A stretch of 43,382 nt of DNA from Clostridia bacterium. Lineage in GTDB: Bacteria > Bacillota > Clostridia > Lachnospirales > Lachnospiraceae. The DNA lies in NCBI GenBank assembly GCA_021201905.1, contig JAJQEA010000339.1, forward strand, positions 1 to 43,382. Direction: 5' to 3'. Positions within the stretch are counted from its first letter, which is position 1, and every line of letters starts with the position of its first letter. Of this stretch, positions 8,593-16,140 are shown in pieces. Both the position numbers and the translations under genes were made by a program. Under the pieces are notes generated by a model. That model did not search any database and had not been told where the DNA came from. It was given only the letters and a program-made list of their open reading frames with translations.

Positions 8593-9342
8593 TTAGGAAA
8601 TGAATTCTTTCAGCAATTCCCCCAACATTCTTTTTTGTTCCGGATTCAAATCCTGAAGCCAGTTATCCTTTGACTTCTCTTCCTGCTTTTCCCTGCTGGC
8701 AGCAGTCTGCTCCGGCCCCCTTCTGTTATTACTATTTGAACGGCGGTCTCTTCCTATGGAACGCAGATTAGCCGGCTCCCTGCGGTCCTCCTCGGCTGTA
8801 ACGGCAGGCACATGCTCCGCTGTGCCTTCCCGGTTCATTCGCGGCCACATCACATTTTCCAGATAGTCCTGAAGGCAGGTGAGAAGCTGCTGTCTCCTGG
8901 ACTCCAAATTCACTCCGTAATCCACCAGCATGGTGAACATGCCGGCCAGGATGCCTGTGGTGCCGTACAATACAATATAATAGTTATCACTTCTGAACCA
9001 ATAAGAGAGAAATGCTGCCCCGCCGCCTGCCAGGAAGCAGAGAAGTGTCAGCTGCCCCGACAGGTTGTCCAGTCCCTTGACGGACATACCAAAGGTCCGC
9101 AGGCTGTACATCTGGCGCTCCAGATAAACGCGTGTGTTATTCATTCCCTGATTCATACGATATGTATCCTCTGCATTCTGTTTCAATCCGCGCAGATATT
9201 TGTTCTTGGTCAGTGCCATGTTGGTGCTCTCTTTAATTAATCGTTTGTAGAAGCTTCCCGCCATCAGCCTGGTAAATACCCCAGCCAGGCAGATTGCCGC
9301 CAGCACATACAGTGCCTTTCCTGTTTGTAAAAAGCTCATCAT
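8593..9342 (-). CDS. Unknown membrane protein with charged C-terminal tail
   Basis: 249 aa, not recognised. Hydrophobic helices lie at about 7-27, 96-115 and 122-142. The region between the first two is basic and helical. From about 175 on the protein is low in hydrophobics and rich in R, N, E and Q (RDRRSNSNNRRGPEQ), likely disordered, followed by a short final helix (LNPEQKRMLGELLKEFIS). Start: ATG pair with GGGGAGC upstream. It stands alone between pgi and a further membrane protein; no function is suggested by context. Confidence 0.8.
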   Translation of the reverse strand: MMSFLQTGKALYVLAAICLAGVFTRLMAGSFYKRLIKESTNMALTKNKYLRGLKQNAEDTYRMNQGMNNTRVYLERQMYSLRTFGMSVKGLDNLSGQLTLLCFLAGGGAAFLSYWFRSDNYYIVLYGTTGILAGMFTMLVDYGVNLESRRQQLLTCLQDYLENVMWPRMNREGTAEHVPAVTAEEDRREPANLRSIGRDRRSNSNNRRGPEQTAASREKQEEKSKDNWLQDLNPEQKRMLGELLKEFIS

Positions 9343-9435
9343 AGTAAAAGCTCCCCTTTCTTCCCGGAATCCATCCCATTTCTATATAATATTGTTATTT
9401 GGCCCGGGCTGCTGGCTGCAGCCGATGCCTTGTTT

Positions 9436-9551
9436 GGGAAGCGCCCCTGCAGTCAGGCGTTTCCCGGTAAGGTCTATTATAGCAACGGATTTTGATTTGG
9501 GAAGTTGAGAGTCCCTAGAATCGTTCGCCAAATTCTCCTAAAAAACGATTC
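9436..9551. repeat. Two stem-loops in the 236-base intergenic region
   Basis: GGGAAGCGCC (9436-9445) pairs with GGCGTTTCCC (9456-9465) with one wobble pair. AGAATCGTT (9517-9525) pairs perfectly with AACGATTCT (9543-9551). Neither is followed by a clear T-run on the minus strand, so they are reported only as hairpins after the 310-aa gene. Nothing else was seen between 9343 and 9578. Confidence 0.45.
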
Positions 9552-9578
9552 TGAGAGGTGAGATTTTTCTTTAGACAG

Positions 9579-10511
9579 TTAAGGTATACGCCAGGTTTCA
9601 CCATCTGAATCAGGGTGCATCTCCTGACTGGATTCCTGGTCTTTGCGCTTTCTCTGGCCGGATTCCTGGTCTTCGCGCTTTCTCTGGCCGGATTCCCGGT
9701 CCAGCCGTTTTTTCATGATCCAATACACAGCCATCCCTGCTGGAAGAAACAGCCGGAACTCCCTGCTGCCATCCTCATATGTAACATAACGGCTGAGTCT
9801 AACTGTGGCTGCCGACCAGTTAACCTTGAATACCCGCCTGTTTGGTGTACGAACAATGGAAAAACCCATGGACAGATAAGCTGCCAGTATCAATATAATC
9901 CATCCCCATTTATATCTTGGATTCTGTCTATAACATGCGATGGCAGTCACAATGGTAGAGGAGATCATAATAAGGGACAGCAGGAACAATGCCCATTGAA
10001 ATGCATTCCAGCGACCGATGGAATGCAGTGTACCCTGAGGAGATAAGGATACATTATCTCTGATGATAAAGCTGATGATTCCCTGGTTCCCATCCGACGA
10101 TTCCATTCTATTAAGGCTGGCCGTAAACTGCTTCCCATCTTCTGTTTTTATTCTGTAGCTGCACTCCACAAGTTTGGTTTTCACACCGTTTTTAGTACTG
10201 GTCCGGATATTTAACCCCTTCTTTTTAAAAGACTCCATCTTGCTTTTGCCCCAAATATCCACATTTTCCTGTATTTGTCTTTCCATATATTCTTCCGGTA
10301 CTGCTCCCGGCATATACAAGGAACGTATGGCATCTCTGTCTCCCTGGGTTGCTGCTGACACCATCTGTTCCAGATACTGGTCCGCAACTATTTCCTTATC
10401 AAAAAAAAGAGTCACTCCTTTATATAGAAAAAAAGCTGCAATACAAAGAAATGCTGCCACAACTGCAACCGCTATTCCCCCAAATACTATCCACTTCTTT
10501 TTCTTTTCCAT
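9579..10511 (-). CDS. Unknown membrane protein with NTF2-like-looking extracytoplasmic part
   Basis: 310 aa, no confident family. An N-terminal membrane helix (about 8-30) is followed by an extracytoplasmic stretch of about 130 residues (QYLEQMVSAATQGDRDAIRS..., then two strand-rich segments), which could be an NTF2-like fold. Two further helices lie at about 170-192 and 203-220. The C-terminus holds repeated DQESGQRKR units encoded by a 30-bp tandem repeat, making a charged tail. Start: ATG with GGAGG 5 bases upstream. It lies downstream of mtnN on the same strand but behind a hairpin. Confidence 0.75.
   Translation of the reverse strand: MEKKKKWIVFGGIAVAVVAAFLCIAAFFLYKGVTLFFDKEIVADQYLEQMVSAATQGDRDAIRSLYMPGAVPEEYMERQIQENVDIWGKSKMESFKKKGLNIRTSTKNGVKTKLVECSYRIKTEDGKQFTASLNRMESSDGNQGIISFIIRDNVSLSPQGTLHSIGRWNAFQWALFLLSLIMISSTIVTAIACYRQNPRYKWGWIILILAAYLSMGFSIVRTPNRRVFKVNWSAATVRLSRYVTYEDGSREFRLFLPAGMAVYWIMKKRLDRESGQRKREDQESGQRKRKDQESSQEMHPDSDGETWRIP
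9631..9700. repeat. 30-bp tandem repeat, two copies plus a partial third
   Basis: Units 9631-9660 and 9661-9690 differ at one base, and a third copy begins at 9691 before diverging. Each encodes ten residues ending in a basic cluster in the tail of the 310-aa protein. Because 30 is a multiple of three, copy-number change would keep the frame. Confidence 0.85.
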
Positions 10512-10536
10512 ACCATCCTCCCCCTCTTATAAAACA

Positions 10537-10566
10537 GACCTCTGAATCTTGTGGTATCCAGAGGTC
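10537..10566 (-). terminator. Probable terminator after mtnN
   Basis: On the minus strand GACCTCTG and CAGAGGTC form an 8-bp stem with a 14-base loop, followed by TGTTTTATAAG. It lies about 80 bases after the mtnN stop. The T-run is short, so confidence is moderate. Confidence 0.5.
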
Positions 10567-10644
10567 CGATTATTTATGAGTCATTGGTCTGTTATTTACG
10601 AATATAACTAATACAAATCAGACTGTTAACCAACGATTCTCCTA

Positions 10645-11337
10645 TCAAAAGGAACGTATGATCTCGGTAAGCAGATTCACACTGTGAACAATGGCTTTAG
10701 CCTCAAAAGCAGGGTAATCCACCGAGGCACTGTCATCTGCCTTATCAGAAATAGCCCTCACAATAAGAAAGGGGATGGAGTTAAGGTAGCAGGCCTGGGC
10801 AATGGCTGCTCCTTCCATCTCTGTACAATATCCTCCAAAGGTATCTGTCAGCCACTTCTTTTTTTCCTTATCAGAAATAAACTGGTCTCCCGTCACCACA
10901 CGTCCCACAAAGGTATGGATGTCCGGATTCACTTTGGAACAACACTCCTCCGCAAGATGAATAAGACCTTCACCTGCCTTAAAAGCCAGTGTCTCCACCC
11001 TGGGTATCTGTCCCGGCTCATAGCCAAAGCCGGTTGCATCCATATCATGCTGAAGTGCATCGCTGGAAAGCACAATGTCCCCAATATCAATTTCTGCCTT
11101 CAGAGAACCTGCAATTCCCGTGTTCACCACACCTGCTACACCATATACATCTGCCAGAATCTGGGTACACATAGCTGCATTGACCTTGCCGATGCCGGAG
11201 CGGACCACTACTACCTCCTTCCCCTCCAGCTTTCCTTTATAAAAGTCCATGGCAGCCCTTGTCTCCACCTGTACATCTGTCAACTGCGCCTTAATCATAG
11301 CCACTTCCTCGTCCATGGCTCCAATAATTCCTAGCAT
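10645..11337 (-). CDS. mtnN: 5'-methylthioadenosine/S-adenosylhomocysteine nucleosidase
   Basis: 230 aa, full length. It cleaves the glycosidic bond of methylthioadenosine and S-adenosylhomocysteine, recycling products of SAM use and feeding AI-2 precursor formation. The start MLGIIGAMDEEVAMI includes the catalytic acid (E11, equivalent to E. coli E12), TEMEGAAIAQ near 172-181 is the ribose/base-binding stretch, and RAISDKADDSA near 194-204 carries the catalytic Asp (D198). Start: ATG after GAAGGAGGTAATT. It has its own promoter and is divergent from the TSCPD gene. Confidence 0.96.
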   Translation of the reverse strand: MLGIIGAMDEEVAMIKAQLTDVQVETRAAMDFYKGKLEGKEVVVVRSGIGKVNAAMCTQILADVYGVAGVVNTGIAGSLKAEIDIGDIVLSSDALQHDMDATGFGYEPGQIPRVETLAFKAGEGLIHLAEECCSKVNPDIHTFVGRVVTGDQFISDKEKKKWLTDTFGGYCTEMEGAAIAQACYLNSIPFLIVRAISDKADDSASVDYPAFEAKAIVHSVNLLTEIIRSF

Positions 11338-11369
11338 AATTACCTCCTTCTGTCTTGTACTATTCTTCT

Positions 11370-11397
11370 ATTATATAGGATGCCTGAAGATTTTCAA
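11370..11397 (-). promoter_or_regulatory. Promoter of mtnN
   Basis: On the minus strand TTGAAA (11397-11392) and TATAAT (11375-11370) are separated by 16 bases, ending 33 bases before the mtnN ATG. Confidence 0.7.
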
Positions 11398-11416
11398 GTT
11401 CAAAGCTTGTTCTCAC

Positions 11417-11445
11417 TTGACATTATCTTTTGCATAAGGCATAAT
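11417..11445 (+). promoter_or_regulatory. Promoter of the TSCPD gene
   Basis: TTGACA (11417-11422), 17-base spacer, CATAAT (11440-11445). It lies inside the longer reading frame that begins at 11380 and so supports the later start at 11482. Confidence 0.8.
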
Positions 11446-11481
11446 TGGATATACACGAATTTATTACAGGAGGCACTACAC

Positions 11482-11724
11482 ATGAGATTTAAAACACAGG
11501 GGGTCTGTTCCAGGGAGATATCCTTTGAAGTAAAAGATAATAAACTGACCAACGTCCAGTTTGTAGGCGGCTGCTCCGGCAACACCCAGGGCCTGTCCCG
11601 GCTCATCGAGGGCATGGATGTGGATGAGGCTATCCGAAGGCTGGATGGAATCCAGTGCGGTCCCAGGCCTACATCTTGTCCGGATCAGTTGGCTCGGGCG
11701 TTGAAGCAGTTTAAAGGGCGGTAA
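11482..11724 (+). CDS. TSCPD domain small protein (TIGR03905 type)
   Basis: 80 aa. The protein carries CSREISFEVKDNKLTNVQF, GGCSGN, and ends with the diagnostic TSCPDQLARAL, the feature that names the TSCPD domain also found at the C-terminus of some ribonucleotide reductases. Conserved cysteines (VCS, GGCSGN, QCGPRPTSC) suggest metal or redox binding. Its function is not known. The frame is open from 11380, but AGGAGG lies at 11469-11474 before the 11482 ATG, and the promoter lies between the two starts, so 11482 is used. Confidence 0.92.
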   Translation: MRFKTQGVCSREISFEVKDNKLTNVQFVGGCSGNTQGLSRLIEGMDVDEAIRRLDGIQCGPRPTSCPDQLARALKQFKGR

Positions 11725-11773
11725 AAAAAGGGAGGTCCATCCTTTGGGCCTCTCTAATCTTTCATTTCAATGA

Positions 11774-12297
11774 TTATTGAATCAAAATACCATCTGCTGT
11801 AGGACTAAAACCTTCAAAATTGCCATTATACACCGCTGCAAAAACTCCCCTTGCTCGATAGTAATAGCCTTTTTTCTAAATTTTTGAATTCAATATCAAT
11901 GGAAGGCTCTATTATACCATCCGGATAGTCCTTCTCATAAAACTCAGCATCATAATACTTTACCTGTCTCCAGCGGTCTGCATCTTCATCCCAACGATCA
12001 ACATAAACCGTAATATATGCCTCCTGTACTGGTACATCCATATATGCTTTTGCAAAAACACCAACATTACCATTACCATTATTCTTAATTATTAAATCAG
12101 CTCCAGCAAAAAAAATTCCCTCTTCTTTTACTTGTTTCATGAACACTACTGCTCTTAACATTCTCGGATAATAACTCTGACTTTATATCTACTGAAGTAT
12201 AATCATTTGGATTATAATGATTTATCGCAAATACATTAAACGAGCAAAATATAGAAATGATTAATGAAATAGCTATTGTTTTAAAAAATCTTTTCAT
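11774..12297 (-). pseudogene. Small secreted protein gene (DUF6147-like) with two frameshifts
   Basis: The start at 12297 (GGAGGA upstream) encodes a clear signal peptide, MKRFFKTIAISLIISIFCSF...FAINHY. The frame breaks at a run of eight T on the coding strand (12108-12115), and removing one T gives RGNFFAGADLIIKNNGNG. A second break occurs at a run of six A (11870-11875); removing one A gives KGYYYRARGVFAAVYNG and runs to a TAA at 11774. The repaired protein of about 173 aa looks like the small secreted DUF6147-type proteins of Lachnospiraceae; the family name is from memory. It follows the DUF4367 gene by 17 bases, so the two form an operon. Both breaks may be sequence errors. Confidence 0.75.
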
Positions 12298-12314
12298 TTG
12301 TGTTCCTCCAAATA

Positions 12315-13121
12315 TTAATATGTTAACCTCTCAACTATTTTTATGAATTCATCCTGGCCCATTATACCCATTAATCTACAATAGATTCCTTTATATACGA
12401 ACATTGTCTGATAACGCACATCATCTGAGTCTAACTGTTCCGATTGTATTGATATATCTAAGTCCAGCCATTTATTATGTACAATCTGATCAGCTTGTGA
12501 ATTAGATTTATAATTTAAAGAAACTTCTTTTTCATACTTTGATTGGATTAAAAAGATACCTTTCCCATTGTAATCAAACCTCAAATCTGCATATCCTTCA
12601 CCAATTTCCAAATTAGAAAAAATCATATTCTCTGGAATATAGCTTAATCTAAGAGAATGTATATCTAATTCACTTTCTATCAATTTATAAGCATCTTCTT
12701 CTCCATTTATTGCCTCTTTATTAGAGTCATTATTAAATACTGCACCATCCTTACCATCAACCCTCCCCCGATAAAAATACGACTTCGTCCCCATAGCCAC
12801 CATACATCCACTCCCTGCCACAAGACAGGCAATTAAACCAATCGCAGCCAACCGCTTCCAACCAAATCTCGGTTTGATAACCTTGGGGTGCTTCGGTTGG
12901 TCGGATTCCGGTACATTCTTTGACTCAGCCTTTTCTTCCTGTATCCTTGCCCAGATTTTTTCAAATTCATCTGGCGATGGGGACGGAATGGGAAGGGGGA
13001 CGGTCATATTCTTGACTGCTTCAAATTCTTTTAACAGTTCTTCATCTGATATATCATCCGTTCCCCAAATCGGGCAGTCCATAGAATTGTCCTGTTCTGA
13101 ATCTCTTTTATAATCTCCCAC
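12315..13121 (-). CDS. DUF4367 membrane protein, anti-sigma-like
   Basis: 268 aa. A cytoplasmic N-terminal region of about 85 residues, rich in acidic and proline residues, is followed by one membrane helix (RLAAIGLIACLVAGSGCMVAMG, about 90-110) and an extracytoplasmic DUF4367 domain ending in YCRLMGIMGQDEFIKIVERL. DUF4367 proteins often sit next to ECF sigma factors in Clostridia and have an anti-sigma-like layout. Here the sigma gene lies about 1.2 kb away with murG, on the opposite strand, between them. Start: GTG after AGAGGTG. It is upstream of and probably cotranscribed with the frameshifted secreted-protein gene. Confidence 0.8.
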   Translation of the reverse strand: MGDYKRDSEQDNSMDCPIWGTDDISDEELLKEFEAVKNMTVPLPIPSPSPDEFEKIWARIQEEKAESKNVPESDQPKHPKVIKPRFGWKRLAAIGLIACLVAGSGCMVAMGTKSYFYRGRVDGKDGAVFNNDSNKEAINGEEDAYKLIESELDIHSLRLSYIPENMIFSNLEIGEGYADLRFDYNGKGIFLIQSKYEKEVSLNYKSNSQADQIVHNKWLDLDISIQSEQLDSDDVRYQTMFVYKGIYCRLMGIMGQDEFIKIVERLTY

Positions 13122-13170
13122 GTGACACCTCTGTTTACCAAATCTCCTAAAGTTCCCTTTGCCTTTAGGG

Positions 13171-13201
13171 TTGACTTTTTGCGTTTAATGCTTACTATAA
13201 T
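13171..13201 (+). promoter_or_regulatory. Probable promoter of murG
   Basis: TTGACT (13171-13176) and TATAAT (13196-13201) with a 19-base spacer. An inverted repeat CCTAAAG/CTTTAGG (13147-13153 and 13163-13169) ends just upstream of the -35 element. No dyad is seen inside the spacer, so a MerR mechanism is not suggested. Confidence 0.6.
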
Positions 13202-13258
13202 AGTAGACGTTTATGGATGCCGGTTTCCCCAGCATATCATATTCATTAGGAGGTTTTC

Positions 13259-14323
13259 ATGAAAAAAATCATTTTAACCGGCGGTGGTACTGCCGGACAC
13301 GTTACTCCCAATCTGGCCCTGCTCCCCTCATTAAAGGAAGCTGGTTACGAAATCCGCTATATCGGTTCCTATCAGGGCATGGAACGCAAGCTGATAGAAA
13401 ATGCAGGCATTCCTTATGATGGCATATCCTCTGGCAAGCTGCGCAGATACTTTGATATCAAGAATTTTTCCGACCCCTTTCGCGTTGTTAAGGGCTACGC
13501 AGAGGCCAGACGGCTCTTAAAACGCCATAAACCGGATGTGATTTTTTCTAAGGGCGGTTTTGTTGCAGTTCCTGTGGTTCTTGCTGCCAAGCACTATAAA
13601 ATCCCTGTCATCATACATGAATCCGATATGACGCCGGGCCTGGCCAACAAAATCTGCATTCCCTCTGCCTTCAAGGTCTGCTGCAACTTCCCCGAGACCC
13701 TTAAGTACCTTCCATCCGACAAGGCCGTACTTACAGGCTCTCCTATCCGTGAGGAACTGCTTCAGGGCGACCGGCTGTCCGGGCTCACTTATGCCCACCT
13801 GTCTTCCAGCAAGCCTGTCCTTCTTGTTATCGGCGGCAGTCTGGGCTCCGTAGCCGTAAACACGGCGGTCCGCAATATCCTCTCCAGGCTTCTGCCCAGC
13901 TATCAGGTAATACATATCTGTGGCAAAGGCAATCTGGATGAAAGTCTGATTGGAACAGCCGGATATGTACAGTATGCATATGTTGACGCTCCCCTAAAGC
14001 ATCTTTTTGCGGCAGCCGACCTTGTCATATCAAGGGCAGGGGCCAATTTCATCTGCGAGCTTCTGGCACTGCGCAAACCGAACCTGCTCATCCCTCTGTC
14101 AGCAGCGGCCAGCCGCGGAGACCAGATCCTCAACGCTAATTCCTTTGCAAAACAAGGATTCAGCAAGGTTCTGGAAGAGGAAGCATTGTCTGACGACTCC
14201 CTGTTTGACGCGATTAACGATTTGTACCTGAACCGCAATGCCTATATACAGGCCATGGAGCAGAGCAATCTGAACAATGCTGTTAAAACAGTTGTGTCTC
14301 TCATTGAATCATGTGTGAAATAA
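13259..14323 (+). CDS. murG: MurG: UDP-GlcNAc lipid I N-acetylglucosaminyltransferase
   Basis: 354 aa, full length. It adds N-acetylglucosamine to lipid I to make lipid II on the inner membrane face. Visible motifs are the N-terminal glycine loop [55 protein letters not shown] at about 195, and [23 protein letters not shown] with the UDP-sugar-binding residues. Start: ATG after AGGAGG. It stands alone outside any division/cell-wall cluster, so a second copy elsewhere in the genome is possible. It converges with the sigma gene, with only 2 bases between stop codons. Confidence 0.95.
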   Translation: MKKIILTGGGTAGHVTPNLALLPSLKEAGYEIRYIGSYQGMERKLIENAGIPYDGISSGKLRRYFDIKNFSDPFRVVKGYAEARRLLKRHKPDVIFSKGGFVAVPVVLAAKHYKIPVIIHESDMTPGLANKICIPSAFKVCCNFPETLKYLPSDKAVLTGSPIREELLQGDRLSGLTYAHLSSSKPVLLVIGGSLGSVAVNTAVRNILSRLLPSYQVIHICGKGNLDESLIGTAGYVQYAYVDAPLKHLFAAADLVISRAGANFICELLALRKPNLLIPLSAAASRGDQILNANSFAKQGFSKVLEEEALSDDSLFDAINDLYLNRNAYIQAMEQSNLNNAVKTVVSLIESCVK

Positions 14324-14325
14324 CG

Positions 14326-14877
14326 TTAGGGCCAATTATCACTTTTTAGCAGTTCTTCAAGGTATTTTCTGATACGGCTGACTCTGGAATAGCATGCCTT
14401 TTCTGTAATATTCAGCATTGCGCATACTTCCCTTGTCGGCCGTCCCTCTATCAATCTGAGCGTCGCGACCTGACGCCAGTTTTCAGGCATCTTCTCGATT
14501 TCCTTAAGAAGCGCCTGACATCTCTCTTTGCTGACTACAAAATCCGGCAGATTGGCAGCCTTATCGTGAGCCGGATAATCTTCACTGTTATATGCCTCTT
14601 CATCCAATTCCCCATAGCTCCTGAACTTCATCCTTCGGTGAAAATCCATACACCGGCTTTTCAGAATTCGTATCAGCAGCGCCCTCTTACTTTCCTCGGA
14701 CATATCCAGGGAATATTTATAACGGGCATATGAGACAAATGTATCTTGTACCACATCCTCAATATAATCCACAGGAATATCGTTGACATAAGCTATCCTT
14801 CTCAGATATACTTCATATTCCAGATACATTTCCTCAAACAGTTTCTTATCTTCTGTATCCATCTTCTCAATCTTCAT
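14326..14877 (-). CDS. ECF-type RNA polymerase sigma factor
   Basis: 183 aa. Region 2 is visible at about 10-80 (FEEMYLEYEVYLRRIAYV, DYIEDVVQDTFVSYARYK, ILKSRCMDFHRRM) and region 4 at about 125-178 (MPENWRQVATLRLIEGRPT, LNITEKACYSRVSRIRKYLE). There is no region 3, as expected for ECF sigma factors. It directs RNA polymerase to a small regulon, usually envelope stress related. It starts 5 bases after the HIT stop and so is probably cotranscribed with rhomboid and HIT genes. A DUF4367 protein nearby may be its partner. Confidence 0.88.
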   Translation of the reverse strand: MKIEKMDTEDKKLFEEMYLEYEVYLRRIAYVNDIPVDYIEDVVQDTFVSYARYKYSLDMSEESKRALLIRILKSRCMDFHRRMKFRSYGELDEEAYNSEDYPAHDKAANLPDFVVSKERCQALLKEIEKMPENWRQVATLRLIEGRPTREVCAMLNITEKACYSRVSRIRKYLEELLKSDNWP

Positions 14878-14882
14878 TGCAA

Positions 14883-15299
14883 CTACAGACAGCCTTTGAT
14901 TTTATCCGCAACCTCTGCCAATTCTTCCGGCGAAGCCTTTCCCGGAGTCCAACTGACGATGGCTGGCTCTCCCTCATATCTTGGAATTACATGCATGTGA
15001 AAATGGAATACAGTCTGCCCGGCTGCCTCTCCATTGTTTTGAACCAGATTGAATCCCGCGCATCCAAGAGATTTCTTCATCGCAGAGCCAATCTTGGCAC
15101 CCAGAGGAAGAACCTTAGCGGCTATATCCCCATTCAGTGTGCATACATCTGCAAAATGCTGTTTTGGAAGGATAAGGGCATGTCCTCTGGATGCTGGTCC
15201 CAAATCCAGAATCACACGAAAATCCTCATCCTCATACAGAGTGGTTGACGGAATCACCCCGCCCGCTATTTTACAAAAAATACAATTGTCATCTGTCAT
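14883..15299 (-). CDS. HIT family (histidine triad) nucleotide-binding protein
   Basis: 138 aa, the typical Hint/HinT length. The histidine triad H99-F-H101-M-H103 (FHFHMHVIPRY) is present, with CIFCKIAGG at the N-terminus and the conserved RGHALILPKQHF. These proteins hydrolyse nucleoside phosphoramidates or related dinucleotides; the physiological substrate is usually unknown. It lies 42 bases after the rhomboid gene and 5 bases before the sigma gene on the same strand. Confidence 0.93.
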   Translation of the reverse strand: MTDDNCIFCKIAGGVIPSTTLYEDEDFRVILDLGPASRGHALILPKQHFADVCTLNGDIAAKVLPLGAKIGSAMKKSLGCAGFNLVQNNGEAAGQTVFHFHMHVIPRYEGEPAIVSWTPGKASPEELAEVADKIKGCL

Positions 15300-15341
15300 T
15301 CTGAAAATCCTCCTTCCGCTGCGGTTAACACAGCCTGCATT

Positions 15342-15962
15342 CTATCCAGCCATACTGGAAATTCTGGCAGCATGTTTTCTCCTGTAAAGCAGGATACCTA
15401 AAACGAAGCCGGAAATCAGGCCTCCTATGTGAGCCACATTGTCCACTCCTGCTGAAGTAAACCCATGATAAAGCGTCAGCAGAACCATAAAGCCCAGCTG
15501 CCTGTTGGTTAGTCCGTCCAACTGACCATGATGAATGGCAATCACATAGACCAGGCCGCCTACCACACCGAAGATTGCGCCTGAAGCCCCCGCCGACACG
15601 CCGGCCGCCCCTGTCCGTACCTGGACAGCCAATGATATACCGTTGGCAGCTACGCCGCTGGCAAGGTAAAATATCAAATATTTGATATGCCCCAGCGCCT
15701 TTTCCATCTTTTCTCCAAGCACCAGCAGAACCAGCATATTATTTGCCAGATGGCTGACTCCGAAGTGCAGGAACATGGCAGTAAACAGCCTGTAATACTC
15801 TCCACCAAGGATAACAAAAGGCGAAAACACAGCACCATGTTTTACCATGAATACGGCATCCTCCGTGGAGCCGATGGCCTCCAGATACAGAAATACCAAT
15901 GCGTTGACTGCTACCAGCGCAAAATTAACATATGGCCTGTTTCTGTTTATGCCTGTAACCAT
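15342..15962 (-). CDS. Rhomboid family intramembrane serine protease
   Basis: 206 aa with about six membrane helices. The catalytic serine lies in GASGAIFG (S127) and the catalytic histidine in AHIGGLISGFVLG (H178). HFGVSHLANNM (about 66-76) carries the conserved His-Asn of the oxyanion region. Rhomboids cleave membrane proteins within or near a transmembrane helix. It lies downstream of the FHA gene and pilus locus on the same strand, but 178 bases separate them, so a link to pilin processing is only a possibility. Confidence 0.93.
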   Translation of the reverse strand: MVTGINRNRPYVNFALVAVNALVFLYLEAIGSTEDAVFMVKHGAVFSPFVILGGEYYRLFTAMFLHFGVSHLANNMLVLLVLGEKMEKALGHIKYLIFYLASGVAANGISLAVQVRTGAAGVSAGASGAIFGVVGGLVYVIAIHHGQLDGLTNRQLGFMVLLTLYHGFTSAGVDNVAHIGGLISGFVLGILLYRRKHAARISSMAG

Positions 15963-16140
15963 CCGTATTCCTCACATCCTCAATGATATATAATCTTAAC
16001 ATACTTTAAAGGACTTGTTAAGTGGCTTTGACGCAATAAAGTTATTTTTTATGCCCCTCCTCCTTCTATTTCCTATTTGTGATGCCCACTCATCCACTCA
16101 TTTTTTTAGACAGCCTGAACATATTGGCAGCTCCGTGCCT

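Noticed and set aside
11380..11481. Extended start of the TSCPD gene
   Set aside because: A consensus promoter lies within this part and the strong Shine-Dalgarno belongs to the ATG at 11482.
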